A stretch of 64,000 bases of DNA from Knoxdaviesia capensis (Eukaryota; Ascomycota; Sordariomycetes; Microascales; Gondwanamycetaceae), in the NCBI GenBank assembly GCA_001510575.1, contig LNGK01000010.1, forward strand, positions 619,825 through 683,824, given 5' to 3'. Position 1 is the first letter of the stretch. Each line of letters opens with the position of its first letter. Made by a program: the position numbers and the translations under genes. The notes beneath the pieces are model-generated. The model was not told where the DNA came from. It saw only the letters and a list, made by a program, of their open reading frames with translations, and did no database searches. Below, in pieces: positions 1 through 14,490 of this stretch.

Positions 1-1211
1 TGGGTTCTCGATATCGCAAATGATCGAAAAAAGAGAAAAGTGGTTTTTCCGAAAGTGCGGCTGGTAAGAGTCAAGGGTTGGGAGGGCAGTGATACGTCGA
101 GGAGGACAGCGCCTGGGGAGCGATGAATTACAGTGGGATGGGCAGACAACGATCCACGAGCAGCGTGGTGCAGGAAAACCGGCGATGCCGGTGGGCGAAT
201 GTGCGCGGTGTCTGCAGAAACGGCCAGTCGGCCAACGTGTCTCGAAAGCCGATGTCTGGCTGTGGTTTGTCGGTCTCGGGCAGAACGGGCGGACCGCGCG
301 GAATGGCAGAATTCGGGGGAGTGCAGAGCATTCATTTTACGGAGCAAGCACGGTAAGCACAGAGACGTTACCGATATGGCCGAACGCAGCCCGGCGACCA
401 CATAGCATGGACGGTGAGGATAAAGTGCACCATTTTGCACATCGGCGGTGCTGCTGAGACTTGCTCGTTACGGCTCGTACAGCAGGGCGTGAGAATAGAG
501 AACCAAAATACAGTCCACGGTCGTACAAGACCAACCGCGAAAAGATCAAGATAAAATTACACATAGGTGGAAGACTCTTTGAATATGGAAAAGCTGTGCG
601 CCCGTTTGGGACTAGACGGCGAGAGAAGATGGATGGGAGTTGGAGTGGGATGGGGGGGAGAAACAAGAGGTTCCGAAAAGACCAAAGGTAACCATATCCA
701 GGGATCCAAGACTGTCCAGCTCCGTGGGAGGGGTGTGTCAGGGGAGAGAAGTGAAAAAAAGAAAAGAAGAGTAAGAAAAAAAAGAAGAAAAAAAAAAAAG
801 AAAAAAAGAAGAAAAAAAATGAGCACGATCACAGACAATCTGGATGGATGGTCGTGGGAGTGGAGCATAAGAGAAAAAGAAAGAACAAGACTGTGGCCAC
901 TGCAAAGAAGCAAAGATGACCATCATGTCCACGGATTCCGCTCTGGCTCCTTGGAAGAGATGTTCTATGGAAGGGAGAGAACAAAAAGCAAGAAAGAGAG
1001 GCCCCCGGATCTCGATGTCATCAACGGCAAGCGTTGATACTCCCACGCCTCCCCGGTGTTTCACCGGCAAATGAATTGATGACTGGACACACCCCCACAG
1101 ACACACGCCCTCGCATAGAATCTCATCAACTTCCAATGTCATTATGCAGGCTCTTACAAAGACTGGCTGGCTGGCTGGCACAGGAATCCGCCAGAGCGAG
1201 GGGAGAGACAG

Positions 1212-1212
<1 letters not shown>

Positions 1213-1278
<66 letters not shown>
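1213..1278. repeat. compound (CA)n(GA)n microsatellite
   Basis: About 20 CA units run directly into about 12 GA units without interruption. Confidence 0.97.
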
Positions 1279-4200
1279 CAGACGATGGGGCTGGACAGAC
1301 AGACCTGCGATACCCCAAACTGCCGCCACGGTCCAAGGACCAGGACGAGGTCTCACCGCCTTCTGTTCTCTCGAATCTGTACATTGCATCCACCACTCAC
1401 TTGCAGACGAGCCAGTGCGCGTGGAAGTCAGTATATGCAGTCATATTCCCCCGCGCAGACACGCGGGCCTGCTTCCCAGTCAGGCGCCTGGAATCTGAAC
1501 CTCCTCCAGAGTTGGGATCTTCGTCTTTCGTCGCTGGCTGGCTAGCTCATGCAGGCTGTTGTGTGTCTTCCCACCACTACACCACCAACTGTCTGTGGTT
1601 CCGGCTGTCCGTGGCTCGCCACATCATCTGCTGTCTGCCCTGCTGCTGCATGTCGGGTCCCGAACAGGGCACACCAAAGCCTGCAAAGGCCCCGCGATCC
1701 CGCCGGCTCATCCTCTGTGCAGCAGCTGGCCATCTTGCTCTCCAGCCCCTCAGCAGACCACGAGAGAGAGCTGCGGCCGCGAAGAATGTTCGGTACAGCA
1801 GCCACGACGATGTGCAGACGGCCAGCCCTAACACCAACACCGTCGTAATCCCGAGAGCCTCTCCCAAACACTCAAACAACACTGCTGGTGCCAGCTCAGT
1901 AGCTACGTCGGTGACTGTATTGGGGACTGATGTCCAGTTGTCTTTCCCCCGCCACCCCCCTCCCCCCCCTCTCTCCGTTGTTGTAAGTGCCGGAGTGCAT
2001 AACATTATCAACCGGTCCTAACCAGCTCCAATTTGAATAGATGAGGGCGGGGCGGGGCCTCTTCGGTGCGGTTGAGCGCGCGCAACAGCCGACCTGTGTG
2101 TTCTGTCCCCAAGCTTGGGGCGAGGTGACAGCGAAAAGAGCTGCGAGCGAAGACCAATCGACGGTGCAGGGGGGAAATTACAATTCTGCCGAGCAAGCAA
2201 CCAGGCTCGGCTCGCTCTGAGCTGGCTCTGGCCAATGTGGGTTTCCCTCGCCTTCGCTCAAGAAAGGTCTCCGCAGACCCCATCAGCAAAAGCGCCTCCC
2301 CTGTATGCCTTCCTGTCACCCCCAACGGGCCTAGAGAGTTGACGCCGTCATACCTGGAGACTTGGCATCACGACCGACCACAAACTCCCGTACTCGTACA
2401 CGCGGAAACTGTACGATACGCGCAATATTTTCAAGCCAAGTTTACATTTCACGCCGCCATTCTCAGAATGAATTAGCGTCGTAAAAGCGACCCGTTCCAC
2501 GTAACGTGGTATCCTGGACGGGTTCAGAACGGTGAGGACGAGCTATTTGCTGAGCGAGGAAACTGTGGCCCGAGCATGAGATGTGTAGTGCGTGGCTGTT
2601 ATTGTCCTGGTCGAGCGCCGGGGACACGCAGCTTCCGACAGACTCTCGGCGGGACTATTTGGAAGTGCTAGGGGGGTAGGGGTTGATATCCAGGTGTACG
2701 TTAACTTAGTCTACGCCGCTTGGGAAAGTCAGAGGCTCGAAGAGGGATGCCGGATCTTGAGTATCCTGTTAGACACACACACTGTAGCGGCCCCGCAGAT
2801 GCGAGGCTACGGACACATACTCTCTACTGTATACTACTACTCGGCGGCGTGTGGCCGTTCACATGGTTCTGGAGGGGTGTTGATTCTCTCTCTCTCGCTG
2901 TTTTTATTTCCCCGTTCATACTCCAATTTGACAACCGCCGTGTGGTGATGCGTGTATCCTTCACCGCCCGCGCGAGCCCCATCCATCACACGACGTGAGC
3001 GCTGAAAGGCGGTGAAGACCCGCCTCTCATGCCCGAACAGGAATGTAATCTCCCGGCTCAGAACACTGTCGCCCCGTATCAAGTCGTCTCCCTCAGGGAC
3101 AACCCCAGAAATCCTCGCCACGTACGCGCACAGGAGCATCACGAACCGCTACGCTACCGCTCCAGAAAGCTCACAACCGCGGATCTTCACAATCGATCAT
3201 CAACAATCAACCCCTCTCTTTCTCGCAAAGCCCTATACGTCTCTACATGCTTATTGCTGGTTGGGTGGCCGTCAAGCGTTTTGCTTGGTTTTGAAGCGGC
3301 ATGGGCAAGCATAGGTGTGTTAACTTTGAAAGCCCTGGGGTTGGGGAGGCAAAAGCAAGCCCGCAATGACGACGATAAGAGCTTGGCGAGGGGCCCAGCT
3401 TGCGGATGAATACCGACGATGCACGCCCAAAGCTTTCTTCCCTGCTCTATTTCATCATACCATAAACAGGAACGGCAAGCCAGCCACTACCCCTCGCTTC
3501 AACCTCAAGCAATGCTCCCTAACCCACCCACTCGCCTTCCAGTGGCGAGCCTGTCCCCCTGCGGGTAGTTTTGTAGCCCACCACGGCCTTATTACAACCG
3601 CCAGAGTGTGATGTAATGGCATTCTTGCGTCGCTGTTCCGGGTCGTGGCGGGGCGGAACCACCACCACGACGAGAAACAGAGACGCCTGCGTCTTTGGGA
3701 GGCGAAATAGGCGGAATCGACGCCCGGTCGACGAGAAGAGGTGAAAAGCATCCAGCGCCGGGGATATTCCTCACCTTCAAGCCCGCTGAATGGCCAGAGA
3801 GTTCCCCGCGGAACCGGGGAGAGGTGGTTCTTTTCTCCTTTTTGGTGGCGATGGCCCAAGACCGTTGGGCTGGGGTGGCCCCCGTCTTTGCGATTGTGGC
3901 TGAGATTCGGTGGTGTTGGGCGCTTTGGAGACGATGATGCTGGGAGGGGGGACGTTTCCCATGCCATCCAGGGTGGACAATGGTGGTAACGGTGTGTTCA
4001 TGCCCAAGTAGCGTGTCCCCGTCCAGCGTTGGAGGGAGCCAATAGCTCTCCGTAAGGCTGTAAACCTAGACTTCGGAATAAGCCGTGATCATGCCGTTTT
4101 CCTTTTGTGTTCCGTTTATCTTTCTATTTTGTCTTTTTCTTCTTCTAGACCCTTCCTGTCCGTCCACTGGCGCACCTAGCACAAACTCCCCCTGGACAAG

Positions 4201-4598
4201 CTGGTCCGAGCTCCCCCCCCCCTTCTCCTCTCCTCCTGTAAGAGGTGAATCCCAGAAAACGGTTGACGCGTACAACTTGCGCATGTCCCCCGGAAGGGCG
4301 GTGAAGAGAGATTCCGGTCCTTTCACTTTGTGTGTGCGCCGGAGTCCTTTCCCCTCTACACAGTAGAGAGAGTGTGTGTCCGAATCACAGGATTCCACGT
4401 AGAGGGATGGACGAGCCTGCACACCATCTTTCCGTGCCGGGCTCTTCACGCTGTCCCGCCAGCTGACCGACGCAGCCAATCTGGGCGAGACCTGGCGTGT
4501 TCTGTATTCTATAGGGTGGGACCTGTGCGTGTTATTTGCATGTATTTTTGCCTTCTGCCCTGTGGGTAGAAGCTCTATTCTTGTTCCAACGGTCTATA

Positions 4599-4632
4599 CT
4601 CTCTCTCTCTCTCTCTCTCCCTCTCTCTCTAG
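4599..4632. repeat. (CT)n microsatellite
   Basis: Nearly perfect CT tract with one CC interruption near its centre. Confidence 0.95.
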
Positions 4633-4744
4633 CTATAAGCCTGACCCTAACAGCCAGAGATACACCCGTAGAACAAGCTCGGGCCCCTATCGGCAACTCC
4701 TTCGACGCAAGGGAACAGCGCCCGTCTTCGTAGGATGATGCCGA

Positions 4745-4745
<1 letters not shown>

Positions 4746-4778
<33 letters not shown>
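4746..4778. repeat. (TG)n microsatellite
   Basis: Perfect TG tract of about 16 units. Confidence 0.97.
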
Positions 4779-4782
<4 letters not shown>

Positions 4783-6687
4783 ACGTCGTCTGCAATCTGC
4801 GGTCTATTCACCAGGCCGCAGCCATCCTGCATGCCCACTGGGACGTTGTCTGTTGCCCTCCCAGCTGGATGTCCACTGCCGGAATGCCATTCCAGGAAGG
4901 CCCTTACCCCGAACGAGCACCAGCGCAAAAGCCCGAGATATTCTCTGTATTGTATCTCGGGATTTGGAATACCCCACACACACTCTCTCTCACCAACATG
5001 GGCATGGTTCTCGTCTGCATGCACTCTAGCTACCCATGTCCGATTCCCCAAACTTACTGGCGTAGGGGTCCTTTTTTTCTATTTTTGTTTTCCTTTCTCG
5101 TTTCCCCTGTTCACTTACACTTGGACTTTGGCTTTCACTTCCAGTTTCGCGTTCCAGACTATCCCACAACCTGCCAAGTCTTGTAGTCCGGGTCGTAGTG
5201 CTGCACTGTGGATGTACGTACACGCACTGCACGCTGGTTTCTCTGTCCCTCCTCAAGGGTTGTGAGTCAGACCGGATGGCTACGCGAATAACCCGGGTGG
5301 GCGTTTTTTGTCCCTTCATGGAAATCAGAGGACGCGCGATATTGCGAAGGATGTCCGATGACGGGTGTGTGTGTGTGGATGAAGGAAACAAAAATACCAT
5401 GGTGGCCGTGGCTCAATTCGCAAGAAAATGACAAAACTTGAACTCAGCACGTTCTTTCGGTAAAGGACGTCTCGAGGGGATTGGCACGGCCCACTGTGCT
5501 GTGTAATGCTGGACAGTCTCTCCTTGTCTCTTGTAGCACCTCTATCTAGAGTAGTCTTTGTTTTAGTTTAGGCATCCCAGGCTTTGTGGCCTGGCTTACA
5601 GCCGCCGCAGCCCATCTGCCGCGTCTCTGACGATATCGACCCCTACCGGCGTACTCGGCCACCAAACTCTGCTGTGGGCGTGGTCGCTGGGACGGCAGTT
5701 CGGTTCCGCCAGCCGAGCACTGAGGGCGAAAGAACAATAATGGTCGGTTGGATAATGTCCATGTGGGTGCACTTGCGTGTGCGTTCACACATCACCCGCC
5801 TCATCCTACAGACACACTTTTTTTCATGGTTGTTTCGACCAGAAGCTCATCTCGACTTGACGGGAGCTCATTGTTCAACATCCAGCCCCGACGAGCAGCC
5901 CGTGGGGGGATCATGTAGGACTGCACACATTCATCTATCAGATACCCCCGGGTATACTGCTCTCTCGCTATGTTTGACGGCGCCACTTTTTCCCAACAAA
6001 CTTCCCAGCGTATACACTTGGGGCCGTTCCTCCGGTGTCTTTGGTCACCCAGGTGCCTGCCAGTCCCCCCAGTCCCGCATATGCACACTGACTGCACGTG
6101 TGATATGTGGTGCACTGGCATAGCACGCAAGACGGACGTGGCAGCGCACCTTGGGCCTGGACAGTGCAGCTCATGCAGGCAGTTTAATTACATCCACTGC
6201 GGAAAGGTCGTTGTGGGTGTCTGACTGGTCCTCTCTGGATGTTGGTCTGGGATGATGAAACCGCCGGAGATGTGCGCCGAGGCAACATTCCACACTCGAG
6301 GCCGCATTTCGGGTTCGATGAGCCCAGAAGGAAAATAGAAGTCGAGAGAAAACAGCATCACGAGGATCGGCACTTTGCGGCTGAACACCACTTAGAATAG
6401 AGTGCAGTCGAATTTACCATGCATATATGCACCCGCCAACGGACTTGGGCAGGGAGCAGTTGAGCCATATTTGCCCGCGACAGTTACTTCTGGGCCTCAC
6501 CGAAGTATTACTCGAAATTCTCAACGAGTGGCTTAAGGCCTAGCCGGGCTGGCCTTTGAGGCCTTGCCATCCATCACTGGCCAGGGTTGCTTGCTTTTTG
6601 ATTTCATCTCTTCGGTATGTCGTACGTAGGTGTGTACTGTACAGTACAGTACTTTGCAACATGCATACATGAGACCCAAGGTCAAGT

Positions 6688-6713
6688 CCCCCCCCCCCCC
6701 CCCCCCCCCCCCC
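6688..6713. repeat. 26-base poly-C tract
   Basis: Twenty-six consecutive C residues (a G run on the other strand). Runs like this form quadruplex or i-motif structures and are often miscounted in assemblies, so the exact length is uncertain. Confidence 0.95.
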
Positions 6714-7185
6714 AGCCAGCGAAAGCCAACGACGTGCAGGGTTGCCAATCATGGATGGAAGTTTTGCTTTCCAGTGGGGTCACACAGGTCGGCGGACCCC
6801 TTTGCCGACTGTGTCGAGTCTAGCCTGTCCTTTTGCCCGTCTTTGACGCTTTGAGAAGAAAAGACGGCTCTAAATCTCACGATACCATCAACAGGCGAAA
6901 CACCCACAGACACCCACCGACATGGCTCTGCCCTTCTGTTCGGTTCTTTCTGTCTGCAGGAACCCACCTGGTGGGATCGTATGTACCGCAAAGTGGAGAT
7001 CTGTTGATATGCACGCTCGTCCTTACGCTGCACGGCGGTCCTGCTCGTAACTGCAGAGGGCCAATCTACAAGGTGCGTGTATGTAGCAGCCGGCCATCGA
7101 AAGATCCACCCCAATACGCCGATCCTTTGGCCACCAAGTTCCGCGTTGGACCGGCCATGGGAGGCAAACTTCTGCTGTTTCACAT

Positions 7186-7187
<2 letters not shown>

Positions 7188-7227
<40 letters not shown>
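7188..7227. repeat. (TG)n microsatellite
   Basis: Perfect TG tract of about 20 units. Confidence 0.97.
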
Positions 7228-7231
<4 letters not shown>

Positions 7232-9281
7232 GACCTGATCGATACGCCAAAAAGAGCACGCCGGCAGTCTGGGTGCTAGGTGCGGCTGGCGTCGATATCA
7301 CGGCCGTTCTCCATCAAGAATGCAACATGCTCCTGGAACAACGCCCTGACACCACAGTCCACAGTCCATCCAGGCACACAACCACATGCAGGGCCTTGAT
7401 ACTAGAGTGTGCGTTCAGCCTTGGCTGGATCGCTGCAGGAGATCCCGTAATGACACCGTTATCGTTGTCGTCGTCGTCGTCGTCTGCTGTACGGGCAGAG
7501 TTCCACTGACTTGGTCCAAGCACACATGCATCCATCACAGCTCGTCGTGCTGGGGACTCTCTGTAGGACTTCCAACAACCCTCAGAAACCCGCCTGAACA
7601 CGCCCCGCCGGCCATCCATCGCGGCCATCTAATCTCTCAACGGTTTCCCCCATCACATGCAGAGTCCGGCTTCCGCACGTTCATTGGCAGACGAACCAGA
7701 AACACCTGTTGGCCGTGCTCGCACAGCTCCACCAACATTCCTTTCCTTCGCGGATGTCAATCCCCCCCTCCCAAACGAAGGCAAATACAGTACAGAGGGG
7801 GCACACCCCCCTCCAACCCCTGGTCCAGAGAAGCTTCCCCAACGCTTCCATTTGGCTTCCACGGCATATTGTTCCTCTTTCTTACCGCTCTTTCGACGTT
7901 TGTTCGTTCCTTTTTTTTTCGCCTCCTCTGCCGTGACATCGCTGTTCCTGGACAAATCCCTCTGTGCACCAGCCACGCTTTGCCCGGCCCACCACTCTTC
8001 CTTCGTCCTGCGCCGCTGGGCTACCACCCGTCTATATCGAGAGAAACAGAGACCGCAGACAGGAAATCAGACCCCAACAGGTAGTCTCCGTCTTGGAGAG
8101 CCGCGCAACCCTCCCGCGGAAAACAGTGGCCGTTCCCCTCACTGTCTCGTCATCTGTCCGAGTCGTCACACTCTCTGCCCTGCCTGACTCACGATGGCCC
8201 ACGCCCACCAGGGCCGTTCGCGCAAATACGCCCTAGCACGTTGCTTCCGCACGCCGCATGGGCCGATACCTCGCTCGCCTTTTCCCACCTTCTAGAAGCT
8301 GGCAAGGGCACACGCGCACCCCATCCACCCACCGAGAAAGCACCAGCGCGGTGAGACGACAGCGCTCTGCCCCGGCTGGGTTTAGTGTCCGGCTGGGTCT
8401 AGTGTGTGGTCCTCTGCGAGAACGCGCAAGCTGTCAATCACTTTCTATTTTCTTTTTTCTCCCTCTAACGCTAGCTCTCTTGTTCCACCGGGCTTCACGG
8501 TGTTCCTCGCGCCTAACGACTCGGCTGGCTCTTTGTTTATCCGGCCAGACAGTAGGGGGGGTTGGAACTTTACCCACCGTTTGCCAGTCTGGGAACGAGA
8601 GCTCACGGGTTTGGCCGCGGGCTTGACACAGTTTCCTTTTCGTGCCCGCTCCGTTTCCGAACCCCCGTTCTGTATTTCGCGATGCACATCTCCAGCGCCC
8701 TTAGGTCCTGTCGTTGTGGTTCTGCAGCACTCTGCTATCCCGTCCTCCTCCGCCTATGGTGCGCTTGCCTCGCATGCTAAGATTGGACGGACCAGTGCAG
8801 GTGGAAGTGCAACCCTTTGTGTGAACCACTGTCTGTCCCCTTGCATACAACTGCACATCCACAGTCCCACTGGACTCCACTGCACCAGCGAAAATTTCTT
8901 GGCCTGCGTGATCGCCCTCACATCCGCACAGAGAAGGGAAACAATAAAAAACCCCCCCCCGCAATTTGCTTCCGTCGCCTGCAGGACTCACACTCACACA
9001 AAGGCAAAGTCCTACACGAGCCTCGAGTATTATCTCGGACAAACCACTGCTTACGAGTCTGTGTGTCGGTTGGCCGCCAGCCTGCAGGTTCTCAGCTCGT
9101 ATGTGCGTGTGCTGTGTGTGCTGAACCAGACTTCCGCGGCGGGCAAAAGCTCTGCGGCGGGCACAGCGTTGACTGGTGCGGGCGTGGATGCGAAAGATGA
9201 TTCCCGGTTACGGAGGACAAGAAAACCAAATCACAGGATGGATGCAGAGGAACGAACACACTTTGATGCGGGCTTTCGTCC

Positions 9282-9308
9282 TTTTTTTTTGTTTTTTTTT
9301 TTTTTTTT
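9282..9308. repeat. poly-T tract
   Basis: T tract broken by one G. It is followed directly by CAGG and so resembles a polypyrimidine tract with a splice acceptor, but no exon can be supported on either side. Confidence 0.9.
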
Positions 9309-11930
9309 CAGGTGAGAGAGTGCGGCACAGGACGAAACACACGCCGCACAATGACTACGATACTCAACTTTACACCGAGAGGAGAGACAGACAATTGGCC
9401 AACAATTGGTTCCTTATCCGGTGAAGTCACACAGTAATACACAGCGACGGCATCTGTACGTTCCCACACATACGCAGCGAGAAACACATACTGGAAATAT
9501 TCCCACCACGCAAACGGGGCAACATGTGGGGCTGGGCGTAGAACAAACCCTCTCTTTTGCTTGGTCTTTGCTTGGGGGGACCCGCAGTCCAAGGTGCCAC
9601 AAAGCGGTCCTGGACCCTTCGACCTCGCGTATAATTTGGTCTTGGTCGTCGTGTTGGCTCCGTGGGCCTTGTTGGGCGTGGGTGGACCTACTGGATACAG
9701 AGTCGCCGGATTGAAAAAGATGGGGAGGAGTGTGGGATGATAGTCGAAGGATGGGGGCCCATATAGACAGCTGATAAGATGCTCCCTCCCACAGATACGT
9801 AGTGATAAACCCCTAGTATTCCGGGCGCCGCGGACGTGGTGTGGCGGACACCCCCGGTGGGTGCGGTGAGAGACGACGTCAAGAAAGAAGCAAGCACAAA
9901 ATCGCGACGTGGGGAGGGCGTGGGCATCGCGGTGTGCGAACCGTCCCAAACGGCGTCTACCGGTCAATGGAATTACGTTACCCGCGTGGGATCACGCAGC
10001 CGGCGTGGGCAGCAACCCCCAACCGTCGTCCTCCCGGGATTTGGCATTTCGCGATTGCACGGGCTCACCAGTGCTGTGTCTGTGTGCTCGGCTTACAGTC
10101 CGGGGCGTGATCCTGGGGCCGGGGCTAGGGTTGGCCGTTATCGGGAGGCGCGGGGAGATGCAGAGATGAGCAGCTCTGTGGTCGAGACAGCTCCGCTCAG
10201 GGTGGGCTGGATGGAGTCTGGAAGGGATTGGCGATGACGACGTCGAAACCACCCGAAATTAAACGTCTGGACACGCGCCACACGTCCGCTGCTCGGCTTA
10301 TGCGGGCATCCTCGGTGTGGTGGTGCTGGGGAGAGAACAAGAAGCGTTGCTGGCTGGCGCGGAAGCCTGACTGGTGTGGTGTGGTGTGGTTCCCCCCGAA
10401 CCGCAAAGTGGAAGACAATCGCAAAACTGCCGGTAATTATCGGCTTATGGTCGCCGGCTTCGGACTCCCTCCAAACAATACGTACCGACATATCATCACC
10501 ACCTGCATTTTCTGAAGTAACGACAACACATAAACTCGCGGAGAATCAACCACGGCGCCCAACCACGCAAACGCCGGCGTCATTGGACCGCCCTCAACCA
10601 ACGAGACACTGCCGATAAAAAGGCATCCTCTCTTACCGTAAAATTCACACGCACACACATACACACATGTCGGCCATGTCCTATCAGCGGCTCCATGACG
10701 TGTGTTGTCGATAACACTCCGGCTCGTCTACCACGAGCAGGGCGAGCACACGTCAGTGGGACTATGCTGAAAGAGAGGGAGAGAGTCACACGCCGGCGCT
10801 GGGGTGGAGAGTTGGGCGTCACGGAAGTGTTGTCGGCGGACGTGGAAATCTGCAGCGTGGAGGTGGTGGAACAACACCCGGCAACAAACTGGGAGAAAAG
10901 GGTGGTCGATATTGGGCCGGTACCGGGGGCTGAAATTTGCTGGTGGTCTGGTCTGGGCAACACATGGAACGCCGAAGCAGGCGGGCTAATGGCGGGAGAA
11001 CCGAGGTGGGAGTAGAAATGGTGGGACAGGGCGACTAACACGACGAAGGGCCAGCCGGCCACCACCGAACAGATTCACGAGAACGAAAGCAAGAAAGAAC
11101 CGAGAAGAGTCTCCCCCGTCTGCAGCACCAGCACCGACAAGAATGATTATCGAGAGAAACAAAACGGTCAGACGAAACACCTTCCGGCGCCGTCCTTATA
11201 TCCATCTCCCCAGCGAACGCATCGCCATCATGGTCCAACATCTGACTTTCAAGGCTTCGTGGGGGAGCTGGTCAGGCAAGGCAGATTTTCCAGAAGGTCT
11301 GTTGCTCTCTACGCATAACTCTTCCCCCCCGCAAGGCATTTTTTTCCCTCTTCTTCAGCCTGTAGTCTCCTGCTTTCTTCCTGATGTTTTTTTTTTGCTT
11401 GCTCCCTCAGGGTTTGTTTGTAAGGCCGCTCACGCGCCCGCAGCGGCATCTGGGCGGGCCCCCCTGGTGCCGCAGGTTGCGTGTGTGTGGCTGTGGGGGA
11501 GGACGGCGCTGGACCTTGGGACTGCACCACGCCGGCGGAATCCAGGAGAACGGATGGCAACGTGCGCGGGCCATTGGCTGGGATTGGAGAGGGGGGATAT
11601 TGGACAGGTACAGCTGGAGAGAGAGAGAGGGGGAGAGGGGGAGAGGGAGAGAGTCGTGATCACTTTCCAGATACGGATTCGCCAGGATTTGTTCGTGCCG
11701 CCTCGTTTCCTCACACTTCAAGAGGGCGCCTTGTGAGGCAGCCGGCATGGCTTCCCACACAAGGTGATTGGGGACCTGCGGAGATGCTGATCCGGCAGGC
11801 TGCCCAGGGCGGAGAATAACGGGTAGCTATGGGTAGCACGGGGAAGTTCGTTTGGCGCGGTGATTCCCACGGCCGAGTCCGATGTGGTGTAAGAGATGCC
11901 CGGCCTAAGGAGTAATGTCCCGTCACTGAC

Positions 11931-11963
11931 TTCACACACACACACACGCACACACACATACAC
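11931..11963. repeat. imperfect (CA)n microsatellite
   Basis: CA tract with two single-base interruptions. Confidence 0.9.
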
Positions 11964-13694
11964 ATGAATGGCCGTGTCCGAGCCGACAATTGGGTATCAC
12001 CCAGACTCATCTTCGTCGCTCCCCGACCCCAATCTCCTCACCATTACAGAGCCTCACAGGCACGAATACCCCACGTGAGGTGTCGCAACTGCACGACGCT
12101 GCCGACTCGCATGTTGTCCCCAAACAGCCACAATAGTCGAGACGCGGCACACCGTCACAAAAAAAAAAGATCTAATATACCTCTCACTGCCTAACCGGGA
12201 CATACATACAGTACACAGCGTCGGTCAGTCAGTTAGTTGCCTTGTAGCGCCGCAGAATCGATCGGCGCAGGATGGCGTATGTTGGAGTGCAGCATGTTTG
12301 GCCTGCACCTAACTGCGGCTGGCTGCGAGGAGCAGAAACAGGCTTAGGGCTTGTGGTTTTGGCATTCTCTCTGGCGCTGAGAGGAATTGAGATTCGAGGC
12401 CTCCGGCCATGTGTACTGTACATAGTTGCAAAACCTGCTTCCTCGAATTGTCTGGCCTTCCAGACCTGCAAGTCCTCTTGGATATCACATCTCGTCTTCA
12501 CGGTTTCTTCCAACATCAAGTCCTTCCCTCTTTTTTCCATTTCCAATTCCTTTCCCAGAGTCCGTCCTCCTTTGCATGCCCTTCCCCTCTCTTTCGGCAT
12601 ATTCCAGCCCAAAATCTCAAGACCCGAGCACACCCCTCCCGGGGCCTCAATCATCCACAGAGAGGGAACGAGAGAGTGAGCCGACGTAATTTTTCCACTT
12701 CAGTAGCGCGGCGGATCCGTGAGACCCATGAAACAAACTCCCCAAAAAAGATCAAAATAGACATACACACATACTATACATACACTACTCACCTCGCGGG
12801 TTTTGAGGCCCAGGAGCAAGGGGGGAGCACCGAGTTGTATTTTCGGCCTGATTGGTTGCTCGCCGGATCAGCACACCACTCCAGGAGGCCCGGGTTGGGT
12901 CCATGGTGCCCAAAGAGAGAAAGGACCGGACGGAGGGGGAACCACACAAACGTGCCTCTCTGCCCTGCCTGTTCTCAAGGCCCAACGCAGAGATCACAAG
13001 ATGCTGTAGAGCACGTCGGCGACCCTGCCAACACACACACATACACACATGTACTGTATATACACATACACACTGGGCCGGCACAGCGGGACTACCAGAT
13101 GCGTCGCTGGTCCCTTATTTCCCGATTCGGCGCCCGGGTCGGTCGCTACGAAAGGGGTTTTTTTGCTGCTGTTCTGCCATTGCATTGCGCAGGTTCCCAC
13201 TCCATCCCCTCCTTCAGTTCCAGCCTGGATGTGTCAGACGTGCAGAGTGTGAAAGAGCTGGCGGTGGCACTCGTTATCTTCACTCCCCTACACACTAAAG
13301 TACTGTAGATAGAAGCTATATCTGCCATGACAACTTCCGCTAGTGTCTGAGTGTAGGCCATCTACCATATTCTCGGGGGTGGAAGACAAGTATCATAGGG
13401 CGTAGAGTGGGCTGGTGGACCTAAAAGACTACAGTACGTAGCTCACGCCCCTCTAGAACACCAGAATATACCGAGAATCGGCGGATAGAGCAGCAGCATC
13501 CCGCCATCTTCAGCTAGACCAGGGATCAACCCACTCCGCCCACACATTCTCTTCCCATGGACTGGCGGCGTCTTACCAGGGGGGTGACTTTCCAAGAGAT
13601 GTTTAGATTTTTCTGTTTTCTTGGCCCCCTTGGCTTTGGAGGGATGGCTATACAGTTTATCAATATCGTGCTGACTGCAAAGTACGGTTGGCCT

Positions 13695-13695
13695 T

Positions 13696-13722
<27 letters not shown>
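13695..13722. repeat. (TG)n microsatellite
   Basis: TG tract of about 13 units followed by a G-rich run. Confidence 0.95.
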
Positions 13723-13727
<5 letters not shown>

Positions 13728-14490
13728 GGGGCGGAACATACTGAACAGTCGAACCCTCTGAACTGCAAGGTCCTCCGGCCCTGGTTCGAGTGCGAAGTCT
13801 CACGTCTGGCTTGGGCTGTTTGTGTCCCTCCCCCCCTTTCCAGTGTATACGGCTTCGTGAAAGTACTTGCATGCATATCGCAAGTGGTGTCTCTGCCTAA
13901 AGAAACATGCAGGGGCCGTTGAATCTTCTGCTCCACCTCCCTTGGGAGATTTTCCAGTTCATCTGAGGCCCGCCTCCTCCCTGTACCACAACCCCGCGGG
14001 GCATCCCCCCCCCCTCCCCTTCGCGACAGAGACACACGCAAAGAGGCCGCCCGCGCTTCTGCCTGGAGGGGCGAGAGCACCGGCTTGCCCATCGACTTTT
14101 GAGGCCCCCCCGCCCCCGACGTCGCCGACGCGGCGCCTGCTGCTCGCCCGGATTAGGCCAGGCTCTGGCCCGGGCATGCAATTGTATTTTGCTTCTCTCG
14201 TGTGGTCAGCACTGCAAGTTTCAGAGCCCTCGCCTAGGCTGGCCGAACCTAGAAACCTTCGCCATTATGGCTTTTCGTTAAAGAAGAGGGAGGGGGAGAT
14301 TTTTCCAGTTCTGAAGGCCAGGACACGCAGCGTCATGTGAAACCGGTCCTTCTAGGCAGCACGTCGTACCAAATAAACAGAGGCTGGCCGTTCCTGGAAC
14401 TTTCCGTGTCCGGTGTGCAGTATGCACACAACAGACAACTGGTGCGTCAATGGCTTCCGAGGCTTCGCACCCGTGCTTGCCCACCGGGAA

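Noticed and set aside
8404..9315. 303-codon open frame on the plus strand
   Set aside because: No ATG until near its end, passes into a poly-T tract, no family motif and no GC3 bias; it is probably chance.
12409..13308. 299-codon frame with a genuine ATG on the plus strand
   Set aside because: It crosses a CA/TA microsatellite, has low-complexity His/Thr stretches and no recognisable domain; codon use differs from the real genes. It is the best of the rejected candidates in the desert.
13784..13800. GGTTCGAGTGC, considered as a tRNA T-loop
   Set aside because: No T-stem pairing, no A box, and a TG microsatellite directly upstream.
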